Part shown: positions 1 through 5,931 of the stretch, one piece after another | Numbering within the stretch: the stretch's first letter is position 1 | How the letters are laid out: each line of letters starts with the position of its first letter | Assembly: GCA_905479545.1 (NCBI GenBank) | Contig: CAJQNE010000483.1 | Coordinates: 1 to 8,826 of the forward strand | Source: an uncultured Gammaproteobacteria bacterium | GTDB lineage: Bacteria > Pseudomonadota > Gammaproteobacteria > CAJQNE01 | Reading direction: 5' to 3' | DNA: 8,826 bases | The notes under the pieces: generated by a model | Told to the model about the DNA's origin: nothing | Seen by the model: only the letters and a program-made list of their open reading frames with translations | Database searches by the model: none | Made by a program: the position numbers and the translations under genes

Positions 1-439
1 AGGGGCCGATAGGGTAGCGGCGCACCATGCCTTGGTAGTTGGCGGCGCGTTCGGCGTTATCCAGCGGCAATACTTCGCCGTACATGCGTTCGGCTTCGCC
101 GGAGGCGATACGGAAGGTTTCGATGAGGCGAGTGACTTCACCGCGGGCATCTTTAATCGGTTTGCCGGCTTCAATGCAGAGTGCATCGGCCAGTTCGTCA
201 AAGCGTTCGGTAAAGCGTTTTACGCAGTGGTCGAGCACTTCACGGCGTTGGTAGCTTTTCCACTTAGCAAATTCGGGGGCGGCTTTTTCGGCGGCGGCAA
301 TGGCTTTGTCGATGGTCGCGGCGTCGGCCATGGCGACGCGGGTAGCTACCGTATTTTTATACTTATCGGTGACTTCAAGATCGGTATTAGCTTGTACCGG
401 CTTGTTAGCGAGATAGTAGGGGTATTCTTTTTTTAGCAT
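1..439 (-). CDS. Aldehyde dehydrogenase family protein, N-terminal part (runs off the left edge)
   Basis: An open frame starts at the ATG at 439-437 and is uninterrupted to the window edge, giving about 146 residues. The product starts MLKKEYPYYLANKPV and has the typical start of an NAD(P)-dependent aldehyde dehydrogenase: a short beta-hairpin segment with VTDKY, then an alternating A/D-rich helix (ATIDKAIAAAEKAAPEFAKW), RREVLDHCVKRFTERFDELADALCIEAGKPIKDA, and a segment leading into the VRRYPIGP stretch that opens the coenzyme domain. The family oxidises aldehydes to acids. The catalytic Cys and Glu lie outside the window, so substrate and activity cannot be judged. A weak GGA sits 7 bases before the ATG. 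The gene lies downstream of the acetolactate synthase-like gene on the same strand, about 300 bases away, and the two may be functionally linked. Family call sure; exact subfamily unknown. Confidence 0.88.
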   Translation of the reverse strand, partial: MLKKEYPYYLANKPVQANTDLEVTDKYKNTVATRVAMADAATIDKAIAAAEKAAPEFAKWKSYQRREVLDHCVKRFTERFDELADALCIEAGKPIKDARGEVTRLIETFRIASGEAERMYGEVLPLDNAERAANYQGMVRRYPIGP

Positions 440-457
440 GATGAGTTCCGGATTTTT

Positions 458-554
458 TAACCACAGATTTCACAGATTACACGGATTTAAAAGCCACTTT
501 TTCAGCTAGTTGTTGGAGCAAGTTATTCTGTGTAATCCGTGTAATCTGTGGTTA
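458..554. repeat. Long imperfect inverted repeat (17-bp perfect arms) between the synthase and aldehyde dehydrogenase genes
   Basis: Bases 471-487 (CACAGATTACACGGATT) are the exact reverse complement of 534-550, giving a 17-bp perfect stem with a 46-base spacer. An alternative outer pairing joins 458-469 with 543-554 (12 bp), because the left arm carries the CACAGATT module twice. The text AACCACAGATT...ACACGGATT is of a kind that recurs between genes in many bacterial genomes. I recall it as a dispersed palindromic repeat, but a genome search is needed to show it. It ends 19 bases upstream of the aldehyde dehydrogenase start, so it would sit in that gene's 5' leader or in an inter-cistronic stem-loop. 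Confidence 0.7.
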
Positions 555-576
555 GTTTTTAAATGATTTGGGCTTT

Positions 577-626
577 CCCTCACCCTAGCCCTACTCTACT
601 GCCGGAGGCCAAGGGGGAGAGGGGAC
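577..626. repeat. Imperfect palindromic repeat of the CCCTCACCC...GGGAGAGGG type
   Basis: The left arm (577-591, CCCTCACCCTAGCCC) and right arm (612-626, rich in GGGGGAGAGGGG) are imperfect inverted copies around a GCCGGAGGCC centre. The pattern resembles the widespread intergenic palindrome CCCTCACCC(C/T)AGCCCTCTCCC-GGAGGGAGAGGG. Here the centre is degenerate. It lies just after the first repeat block and does not code for anything recognisable. The resemblance is by eye. Confidence 0.5.
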
Positions 627-676
627 TAAAAGCGAAGCGGTTATAGCGTTCAACCGTCCGTGGTGCGGAAATCCGG

Positions 677-728
677 CCGCGCGTCCTTGCGCGGCGTTCG
701 CTCTGCTGCGTTGTGCTTTTGCACAACG
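677..728. repeat. Two adjacent short hairpins after the acetolactate synthase-like gene
   Basis: CCGCGC (677-682) pairs with GCGCGG (689-694), and CGTTGTGC (709-716) pairs perfectly with GCACAACG (721-728) around a TTTT loop. The second hairpin begins 8 bases beyond the TGA (737-739) of the minus-strand gene. Neither is followed by a U-run on that strand, so they are not convincing intrinsic terminators. They could be a transcript 3'-end stabiliser or another dispersed repeat unit. Confidence 0.4.
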
Positions 729-736
729 GTCAGGGC

Positions 737-2386
737 TCACCCTCTGGCTTCTACGCTGCCCAGGCGTTTCGAGAGTATTTGGTTTTCGCGGTAGTCGATC
801 GGGATGACGATTAGCGATGGGCCTTTGTGGTTCAGGGCTTTGTCCAACGCTCCGGCCAGGTCGACTGAGTCGTTGACTTGCTGGCCTTGCCAGCCGAACG
901 AATCGGCTAGTTTCATCCAATCAGGGTTGGTGAAGGATAGGTCGGTGTGGCGGCCGAAGTGGTCTTCCTGTTTCCAGGCGATCAGGCCGTATTCGCCGTC
1001 TTCCCAAATCATCATGGTTACGTCAGCATTCAGCCGGGCAGCGGTTTCCATCTCCTGTACGTTCATCAGGAAGTCACCGTCGCCGGCTATGCCCATCACT
1101 TTTACGTCAGGGTTGGCCATCCACGCGCCGACGACGCCGGGCAAAGGCACACCCATGGTGCAGAAGCCGTTGGGTACCAGGCAAGTGTTCGGTTCGTTGC
1201 ACTGGTAGTAACGTGAAATCCACATTTTATGTGCGCCAACGCCGCTCAGTAGCACGTCGTCCGGGCCGAGGGCCTGGCGGACGTCCCAGATGGCTTTTTG
1301 CGGGCGAATCGTGCCTTTGGTGTCATCGTCTTTATGCGCTTCAAAGTCGGCTTTCATCCGGCCACGAACGTCCTTCTGGATGTCCAGGTCGTAGCTCGGT
1401 GCGCCATCTTTGTCGACCAGTTCGTTTAGTGCCCAAAGTGCGTGGGCAATATCGCCAACTACTTCGACATCGGGCGAGTAGTGAGCATCAATTTCAGCGG
1501 GTTCGAAATCAAAGTGGATAATTTTCTTTTCGTCGCCGCTGTTCCAGCGCTGCGGTGGGTATTCGACTAAGTCGTAGCCGAGGGTAATTACGCAGTCCGC
1601 CGCTTCTACAGCGTCTACGACGTGGTCACGTTGGCCCAGGCCGATGGTGTAGAGACAGTAGTCGGCTTCATAGTCGACCGCGCCTTTACCCATAAAGGTG
1701 CTCATTACGCCAATACCGGTTTTTTCACAGAGCTTGCGTAATTGTTTAGACGCACGGCGGCGAATGGCACCGTTACCGGCAATAATGACCGGCTTTTTGG
1801 CATTCTTAATTGCCTCCCAGGCTTTACCGATAATTTTTTCATCGGCTACCGGGCGACGGAAACGAATCGGGGTAAGCGGTTCGCAGTCGACTTCCAGTTT
1901 CGCTACGTCTTCCGGTAGCTCGACTAATACGGCGCCAGGCTTTTCGCGTTTAGCGGTACGAATAGCTTTGCGAACAATCTCCGGTGTGGTTTCCGGGTCG
2001 ATGATTTGATGTGCCCATTTTGTAACCGGCTCGTACATAGCCACCACGTCCATCATCTGATGGCTTTCTTTGTGTTGGCGATTGGTAGAGCCCTGGCCAG
2101 TAAGTACCAGCAATGGGGCGTGGTCCATATTGGCATCGGCTACGCCGGTTAGCAGGTTGGTGGCACCAGGGCCGAGGGTGCCGAGACAACCGGCCGGGTT
2201 GCCGGTGAGGCGACCATACACTTCGGCCATAAATGCCGCGCCTTGCTCATGGCGGCAAAGAACAAAGCGAATGCTGGAGCCTTCCAGCGACATCATAAAG
2301 TCGGCGTTTTCTTCCCCCGGTACGCCAAAAATATGGGTTACGCCTTCGGTCTCAAGGCACTTTACTAGTAAGTCTGAAGTTTTCAT
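737..2386 (-). CDS. Acetolactate synthase-like ThDP-dependent enzyme, catabolic (FAD-independent) type, large subunit
   Basis: A 549-residue protein with the three domains of the acetohydroxyacid synthase family. The N-terminal pyrimidine-binding domain has the catalytic Glu at about residue 47 (CRHEQGAAFMAEVYGR), then the GTLGPGATNLLTGVADA and HAPLLVLTGQ segments. The central domain has GYDLVEYPPQRWNSGD (270-285), which resembles the VEYEP..WN stretch of catabolic BudB/AlsS enzymes and not the RFDDR FAD motif of biosynthetic ones. The C-terminal domain has GDG at 435-437. Family members join two pyruvates to acetolactate and CO2 in the cytoplasm. The usual metal-binding Asn after GDG is missing: the aligned stretch reads WEDGEYGLI (461-469). 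No small regulatory subunit gene is adjacent. The start is supported by GGAG five bases before the ATG. The next gene downstream is an aldehyde dehydrogenase. True substrate uncertain; another 2-oxoacid or aldehyde is possible. Confidence 0.88.
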   Translation of the reverse strand: MKTSDLLVKCLETEGVTHIFGVPGEENADFMMSLEGSSIRFVLCRHEQGAAFMAEVYGRLTGNPAGCLGTLGPGATNLLTGVADANMDHAPLLVLTGQGSTNRQHKESHQMMDVVAMYEPVTKWAHQIIDPETTPEIVRKAIRTAKREKPGAVLVELPEDVAKLEVDCEPLTPIRFRRPVADEKIIGKAWEAIKNAKKPVIIAGNGAIRRRASKQLRKLCEKTGIGVMSTFMGKGAVDYEADYCLYTIGLGQRDHVVDAVEAADCVITLGYDLVEYPPQRWNSGDEKKIIHFDFEPAEIDAHYSPDVEVVGDIAHALWALNELVDKDGAPSYDLDIQKDVRGRMKADFEAHKDDDTKGTIRPQKAIWDVRQALGPDDVLLSGVGAHKMWISRYYQCNEPNTCLVPNGFCTMGVPLPGVVGAWMANPDVKVMGIAGDGDFLMNVQEMETAARLNADVTMMIWEDGEYGLIAWKQEDHFGRHTDLSFTNPDWMKLADSFGWQGQQVNDSVDLAGALDKALNHKGPSLIVIPIDYRENQILSKRLGSVEARG

Positions 2387-2410
2387 TGCCGCTCCGTTTA
2401 TTTTCTTTTT

Positions 2411-2462
2411 AACGTGGCCCGATTCAGGCCGTGGTTAATGTGGCCCGCTTCGGGCATTGCAT
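2411..2462. repeat. Two tandem 26-bp hairpin-forming units upstream of the synthase gene
   Basis: Units 2411-2436 and 2437-2462 share GTGGCCCG(A/C)TTC(A/G)GGC at 2414-2429 and 2440-2455, with two differences in 16 bases. Each holds a small hairpin: GGCC..GGCC in the first, and GCCCG-CTT-CGGGC in the second. They lie 25 to 76 bases before the ATG of the minus-strand gene, in its likely 5' leader. No U-run follows on the minus strand, so an intrinsic terminator for the upstream gene is not evident. Confidence 0.45.
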
Positions 2463-2501
2463 CAATTCAAGTCAAACGTTCCTGCGGTGCTGGGTTGTGC
2501 T

Positions 2502-2521
2502 GCCGGGTCTATTTGCCCGGC
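2502..2521. other. Stem-loop in the 2387-2587 intergenic stretch
   Basis: GCCGGG (2502-2507) pairs perfectly with CCCGGC (2516-2521) across an 8-base loop. It lies about 65 bases beyond the stop of the membrane-protein gene on the minus strand. It could be a transcript end for that gene, but no U-tract follows. I found no convincing promoter for the synthase gene in this stretch. The TTGACT on the minus strand has no matching -10. Confidence 0.3.
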
Positions 2522-2587
2522 TATGAGTGATCGTTGTTTGTCGTCGTTATTCGTTAGCGCTAATAGTAATCATAGGCAAAGGGGCTG

Positions 2588-3373
2588 CTAATCGCTGCCA
2601 AATCGGTCACGGAATAGTTTGCGCCGTTCTTGTCGGGATTGAGCTGTGCCGTCGGACGGTAGCGTGACCCACGGAAATACCAGGGTTCGTAGTAACGCGA
2701 CCAACATGAATACGTAGGTTAGTGAAAATAGAATGCCGCAGATCATCGATACCCATTCGAAATTGATGGAGACATATTTAATGCCCCACCAACTGGCGAC
2801 ATCAATTAATGCGGCGGCTAAACCGATGGGCATCATCGCCTGGTACCAGCGCAAATGCGGGAACTGCATTGAGAACGGAAAGCCGATAATTAAGAACGAG
2901 GTGGTGAAGCCAAATAAATGCGCGTGGGTGAAAGCGATGAGCTTGCCGTGCGACATATTGGCGAAATAGGCTTCGGCACTGCCGTGCATATTGAGTTGGT
3001 ATTTTATTTCGAGCGCGCCGAACAAAAACGCGATGCCGTACATCACAATCGACATGGCCAGACCACGGCGAATGCCGGTTGGTAATTCGTAAAGGTTGAA
3101 ATAACGGGCGCCGACCTGAAACGGCAGTATCCACATAAACAGCAGGGCTAAGCCAAAGCCAGCGCCGACGAGTGCAATCGGGCCGACAACGCTGGCGAGA
3201 AAGCTCGGTTCAGCGGGCACTTCGACTAAATCGTCGAGCGGAATGTCATCGAGCAGGCTGCCGCCGAAATCCTGCGCCAACAAATCCGGCGACAGCAGGG
3301 TAAAAGCCGCGAGCAGTGCTAAAAGCACCAGTGTTTTGCCGCGCAGTGCGCCGCCGATTAGCTTGCTAGTCAC
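2588..3373 (-). CDS. Secreted-signal, five-helix inner-membrane protein of unknown function, His-rich
   Basis: I do not recognise a named family with certainty. From the GTG at 3373 the product is 261 residues. It has a clear signal peptide (basic n-region to about residue 13, core LVLLALLAAFTLL, likely cleavage near LLAQ-D at 31-35), then an acidic linker (LLDDIPLDDLVEVPAE). About five membrane spans follow, near 58-83, 100-121, 145-169, 178-198 and 205-231, and a basic C-terminal tail (SRQERRKLFRDRFGSD). Histidines cluster at 130, 142, 150, 152 and 173, including THAHLFGF at the start of the third span. That arrangement recalls heme- or metal-binding helices of haem-copper oxidase-like proteins, but this is only a resemblance. 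A longer frame opens at a TTG at 3439 with AGAAGG eight bases upstream. The GTG is preferred because it places the signal peptide at the N-terminus, although its own GGGGA is rather far (12 bases). The gene is divergent from rpe. Confidence 0.72.
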   Translation of the reverse strand: MTSKLIGGALRGKTLVLLALLAAFTLLSPDLLAQDFGGSLLDDIPLDDLVEVPAEPSFLASVVGPIALVGAGFGLALLFMWILPFQVGARYFNLYELPTGIRRGLAMSIVMYGIAFLFGALEIKYQLNMHGSAEAYFANMSHGKLIAFTHAHLFGFTTSFLIIGFPFSMQFPHLRWYQAMMPIGLAAALIDVASWWGIKYVSINFEWVSMICGILFSLTYVFMLVALLRTLVFPWVTLPSDGTAQSRQERRKLFRDRFGSD

Positions 3374-3546
3374 TTTTTCGGAATTTCCCCGTTGTCGCGC
3401 GCATTTGTTATTAAACGTTGTGTAATTAGCCAGGCGCAAAATTAGTACCTTCTGAGCTTAACAGCCTCACTGATAAACGCCAGCGCCACTTGCTTGTTGG
3501 GGCGCAATTCCCAGCGGCATAGCCAGCGTTCGCGCTGTATTTCGGG

Positions 3547-3552
3547 TACAAT
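3547..3552 (+). promoter_or_regulatory. Possible -10 box (TACAAT) for rpe
   Basis: TACAAT sits 28 bases before the rpe ATG inside the divergent intergenic region, which would give a short leader of roughly 20 bases. No good -35 hexamer is visible at 16-18 bases spacing, so the site is tentative. Confidence 0.3.
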
Positions 3553-3580
3553 CGCCGCCCGTTTTTGCCGCTTTGCACTC

Positions 3581-4261
3581 ATGGCCGACTTCAAAATAGC
3601 CCCGTCGATTCTTTCTGCCGACTTTGCCCGTTTGGGTGAGGAAGTTGATGCTGTGCTCGAAGCCGGTGCCGATATCGTGCATTTTGACGTGATGGACAAT
3701 CATTACGTGCCGAACCTGACGATTGGCCCGATGGTGTGCAAGGCGCTGCGTGACTATGGCATTACCGCGCCGATTGACGCGCATTTGATGGTGTCGCCGG
3801 TGGATAGCTTGATTGAGCAGTTTGCTGAAGCCGGTGCGAGTTACATTACTTTTCACCCGGATGCTGCGACACACGTTGACCGCTCGCTGCAGCTGGTACG
3901 TGATTCGGGCTGTAAGTCCGGCTTGGTGTTTAATCCGGCGACGCCGCTCAGCCATCTTGAGTATGTGTTGGACAAGGTCGATATGATTCTGCTGATGTCG
4001 GTGAACCCCGGCTATGGCGGTCAATCGTTTCTGCCGAGTGCGTTGGATAAACTGCGACAGGCGCGTAAGCTCATCGACGAATCTGGGCTGGATATCCGGC
4101 TGGAGATCGATGGCGGCGTAAAGACTGATAATATTGCTGAAATTGCCGCCTCCGGTGCCGATACGTTTGTCGCGGGCTCAGCAATTTTTAATGCGGGTAA
4201 AACCGCCGCCGATTACAAAACCGTGATCGACAAAATGCGGGCCGAACTGGCCTCTGTATAG
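3581..4261 (+). CDS. rpe: Ribulose-phosphate 3-epimerase
   Basis: A 226-residue cytoplasmic TIM-barrel enzyme that interconverts D-ribulose 5-phosphate and D-xylulose 5-phosphate in the pentose phosphate pathway. Visible family marks are IAPSILSADF (Ser9), VHFDVMDNHYVPNLTIGP with metal/catalytic residues His34 and Asp36, DAHLMV (His68), the phosphate-loop sequence VNPGYGGQSF (141-150), and EIDGGV with catalytic Asp177, followed by GADTFVAGSAIF. The length is normal for the family. The frame is open upstream to 3494, but the ATG at 3581 gives the standard MADFKIAPSIL start. No strong ribosome-binding site precedes it. It stands immediately upstream of the trp leader and trpE, as in pseudomonads, but without the phosphoglycolate phosphatase gene (gph) that often lies between them. 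Confidence 0.96.
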   Translation: MADFKIAPSILSADFARLGEEVDAVLEAGADIVHFDVMDNHYVPNLTIGPMVCKALRDYGITAPIDAHLMVSPVDSLIEQFAEAGASYITFHPDAATHVDRSLQLVRDSGCKSGLVFNPATPLSHLEYVLDKVDMILLMSVNPGYGGQSFLPSALDKLRQARKLIDESGLDIRLEIDGGVKTDNIAEIAASGADTFVAGSAIFNAGKTAADYKTVIDKMRAELASV

Positions 4262-4265
4262 TTTA

Positions 4266-4286
4266 TTTGTAGCTAGCTATTACAAA
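4266..4286. promoter_or_regulatory. Inverted repeat between rpe and the trp leader (operator or terminator candidate)
   Basis: TTTGTA (4266-4271) pairs with TACAAA (4281-4286) around a TAGCTAGCTA palindrome. It begins four bases after the rpe stop and ends just before the leader peptide's ribosome-binding site. A TATAGT at 4257-4262, overlapping the rpe stop, could be a -10 box, but it has no good -35. The palindrome has one CTAG core, unlike the two-core TrpR operator of E. coli, so TrpR binding is speculative. It may equally be a weak stem at the rpe transcript end. Confidence 0.25.
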
Positions 4287-4299
4287 CCTGGGAATGATG

Positions 4300-4350
4300 A
4301 TGAACCCGACTCAACGGATAACAATGCATAACGAGCGATGGTGGCGATAG
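4300..4350 (+). CDS. trpL: trp operon leader peptide (tandem Trp codons)
   Basis: A 16-residue open frame, MNPTQRITMHNERWWR followed by TAG, lies 48 bases upstream of trpE. Two consecutive Trp codons (TGG TGG, 4339-4344) stand one codon before the stop, the hallmark of a tryptophan attenuation leader peptide. A GGGA (4290-4293) lies six bases before the ATG at 4300. Two further in-frame ATGs at 4294 and 4297 are too close to it. The peptide's role would be to report charged tRNA-Trp: when it is scarce the ribosome stalls at the Trp codons and changes the folding of the downstream RNA. Trp is a rare residue, so WW in so short a frame directly before trpE is very unlikely by chance. Confidence 0.8.
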   Translation: MNPTQRITMHNERWWR

Positions 4351-4374
4351 CCGCTGTTACCGCCCGCTATTGCC
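4343..4374 (+). promoter_or_regulatory. Attenuator-like hairpin overlapping the end of the trp leader peptide
   Basis: GGCGATAGC (4343-4351) pairs with GCTATTGCC (4366-4374) over nine base pairs with one G-U, with a 14-base loop. The 5' arm overlaps the second Trp codon and the stop of the leader peptide, so a ribosome stalled on the Trp codons would cover it and block the stem. After the 3' arm comes CCGTTATTTGATT, a U-rich but interrupted tail. The stem may therefore be the terminator itself, an anti-terminator, or a translational control element. I could not draw a full set of four competing segments by eye. Confidence 0.5.
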
Positions 4375-4398
4375 CCGTTATTTGATTGAGATACCATC

Positions 4399-5931
4399 AT
4401 GACAACTGAAAAACTTGATTCGCGCTCGTTCGACCTTCCCCGACGACAGCGCCGACCGCTAGTCCGCAGCGTACTGGCTGATTTAGACACTCCTGTTTCC
4501 GCTTACCTGAAGCTCGCTGACGGGCCGTATTCGTATTTATTTGAATCGGTACATGGTGGTGAGCAGTGGGGTCGTTATTCGTTTATCGGTCTGCCCTGCC
4601 ACGAGCGTATCGAAGTCAGTGGCCTGCAGGTTAGTCGCTTTGTTGATGGCGAAACGGTAGAGCAGTTTGACTGCGCCGATCCGCTGGCTTATGTCGATGC
4701 CTTGCACCAGAGCTTTGAAACCGGCGACCACCCCGAGTTGCCACCGTTTACCGGTGGGCTGGTGGGTTACTTCGGCTTCGATACAGTGCGTTACGTTGAG
4801 CCACGGTTAGCCGGTAAGGCGCCGCCGGATGAAATTGGTACGGCCGATATATTGTTGCTGGTGTCTGAGCAGCTGTTGGTGTTCGACAACCTCGCTGGCC
4901 GTATTCATATTGTGGTGCATTACGACCCGAGTGTAGCCGGTGACGAGCAGCGTGCTTCGCATGAGCTGGTGAAGCTAGCGGCGAAACTGCGTGGGCCGCT
5001 GCCAGACCAGATTTCGACTAGCGGTGAGCAACCACTTGCTGAAGGTGATTTTAAATCCGGCTTCACCCGTGAGGGCTTCGAAGCTGCGGTGCTGAAAACC
5101 AAGCAGTACATTATTGATGGCGACGTGATGCAGACGGTTATTTCGCAGCGTATGTCGGTGCCGTTCACCGCACCACCGATGGCTCTGTATCGCTCGCTGC
5201 GAACGCTGAATCCATCGCCGTATTTGTATTTGCTGAATCTGGGCGATACCCATGTAGTCGGTTCTTCACCGGAAATTCTGGCTCGCTTCAGTGGCACGGG
5301 CGAAGTAACCGTGAGGCCGATTGCCGGCACCCGACCGCGTGGTGATACGCCGGAGCAAGATAAGCAGTACGAAGACGATTTGCTGGCTGACCCAAAAGAG
5401 TTAGCCGAGCATTTGATGCTGATCGATTTAGGCCGGAATGATGTTGGCCGTATCGCCAAGGTCGGTGAGGTGAAGCTGACCGACAAAATGGTGATCGAGC
5501 GCTATTCGCATGTAATGCATATCGTTTCAAACGTAACCGGCCAGGCCCGCGACGGCACGACCGCTATTGATGTACTGCGGGCAACGTTCCCTGCGGGCAC
5601 ACTAAGCGGCGCGCCGAAAATCCGGGCACTGGAAATTATCGACGAATTAGAGCCGGTTAAGCGCGGCATTTACGGCGGCGCGGTCGGCTATCTTGGTTTT
5701 GGCGGCACGATGGATACCGCCATTGCTATTCGCACTGCGGTTATCAAAGACGGCCAGCTGCATATTCAAGCGGGTGCTGGTCTGGTCGCAGATTCAGTGC
5801 CGGCCACTGAATGGGAAGAAACCATGAACAAGGGCCGGGCAGTGATTCGGGCGGTCGCCATGGCTCAGCAAGGGCCGGAGCAATCGGTGCAGCAAGTACA
5901 GCGAGCGACGCCTAAGGAGCAGCAGTCATGA
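4399..5931 (+). CDS. trpE: Anthranilate synthase component I
   Basis: A 510-residue enzyme that, with the TrpG glutaminase, converts chorismate and glutamine to anthranilate, the first committed step of tryptophan synthesis. The N-terminal allosteric region carries LFES (47-50), the equivalent of the LLES element that binds tryptophan, so feedback inhibition is expected. The C-terminal chorismate-binding domain has RPIAGTRPRG (306-315), where Ala in PIAGT, rather than the Lys of PabB-type aminodeoxychorismate synthases, supports the anthranilate assignment. It also has ELAEHLMLIDLGRND (334-348), FPAGTLSGAPK (397-407), GIYGGAVGYLGF (423-434) and EWEETMNKGR (471-480). The length is slightly above usual because of a Gln-rich tail from about residue 489. 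The ATG at 4399 has only a weak GAG before it and matches the normal family start. It is preceded by the trpL leader and overlaps trpG by four bases (ATGA). Confidence 0.97.
   Translation: MTTEKLDSRSFDLPRRQRRPLVRSVLADLDTPVSAYLKLADGPYSYLFESVHGGEQWGRYSFIGLPCHERIEVSGLQVSRFVDGETVEQFDCADPLAYVDALHQSFETGDHPELPPFTGGLVGYFGFDTVRYVEPRLAGKAPPDEIGTADILLLVSEQLLVFDNLAGRIHIVVHYDPSVAGDEQRASHELVKLAAKLRGPLPDQISTSGEQPLAEGDFKSGFTREGFEAAVLKTKQYIIDGDVMQTVISQRMSVPFTAPPMALYRSLRTLNPSPYLYLLNLGDTHVVGSSPEILARFSGTGEVTVRPIAGTRPRGDTPEQDKQYEDDLLADPKELAEHLMLIDLGRNDVGRIAKVGEVKLTDKMVIERYSHVMHIVSNVTGQARDGTTAIDVLRATFPAGTLSGAPKIRALEIIDELEPVKRGIYGGAVGYLGFGGTMDTAIAIRTAVIKDGQLHIQAGAGLVADSVPATEWEETMNKGRAVIRAVAMAQQGPEQSVQQVQRATPKEQQS
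5914..5919 (+). promoter_or_regulatory. Ribosome-binding site of trpG inside the end of trpE
   Basis: AAGGAG lies eight bases before the ATG at 5928 and within the last codons of trpE. It is the strongest Shine-Dalgarno match in the trp region and fixes the overlapping ATGA start of trpG. Confidence 0.75.

Noticed and set aside
32..436. 134-codon plus-strand frame at the left edge
   Set aside because: It is the antisense shadow of the aldehyde dehydrogenase frame, which has clear family residues on the minus strand.
591..920. 109-codon minus-strand frame overlapping the end of the acetolactate synthase-like gene
   Set aside because: It is Arg/Pro/Ser-rich, in another frame of a well-supported gene and across palindromic repeats; no domain is seen.
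3467..4024. 185-codon minus-strand frame over rpe
   Set aside because: It is His/Arg-rich antisense of rpe, typical of a shadow frame.
4920..5486. 188-codon minus-strand frame within trpE
   Set aside because: It lies wholly inside trpE on the opposite strand; low-complexity Ser-rich composition and no family resemblance.
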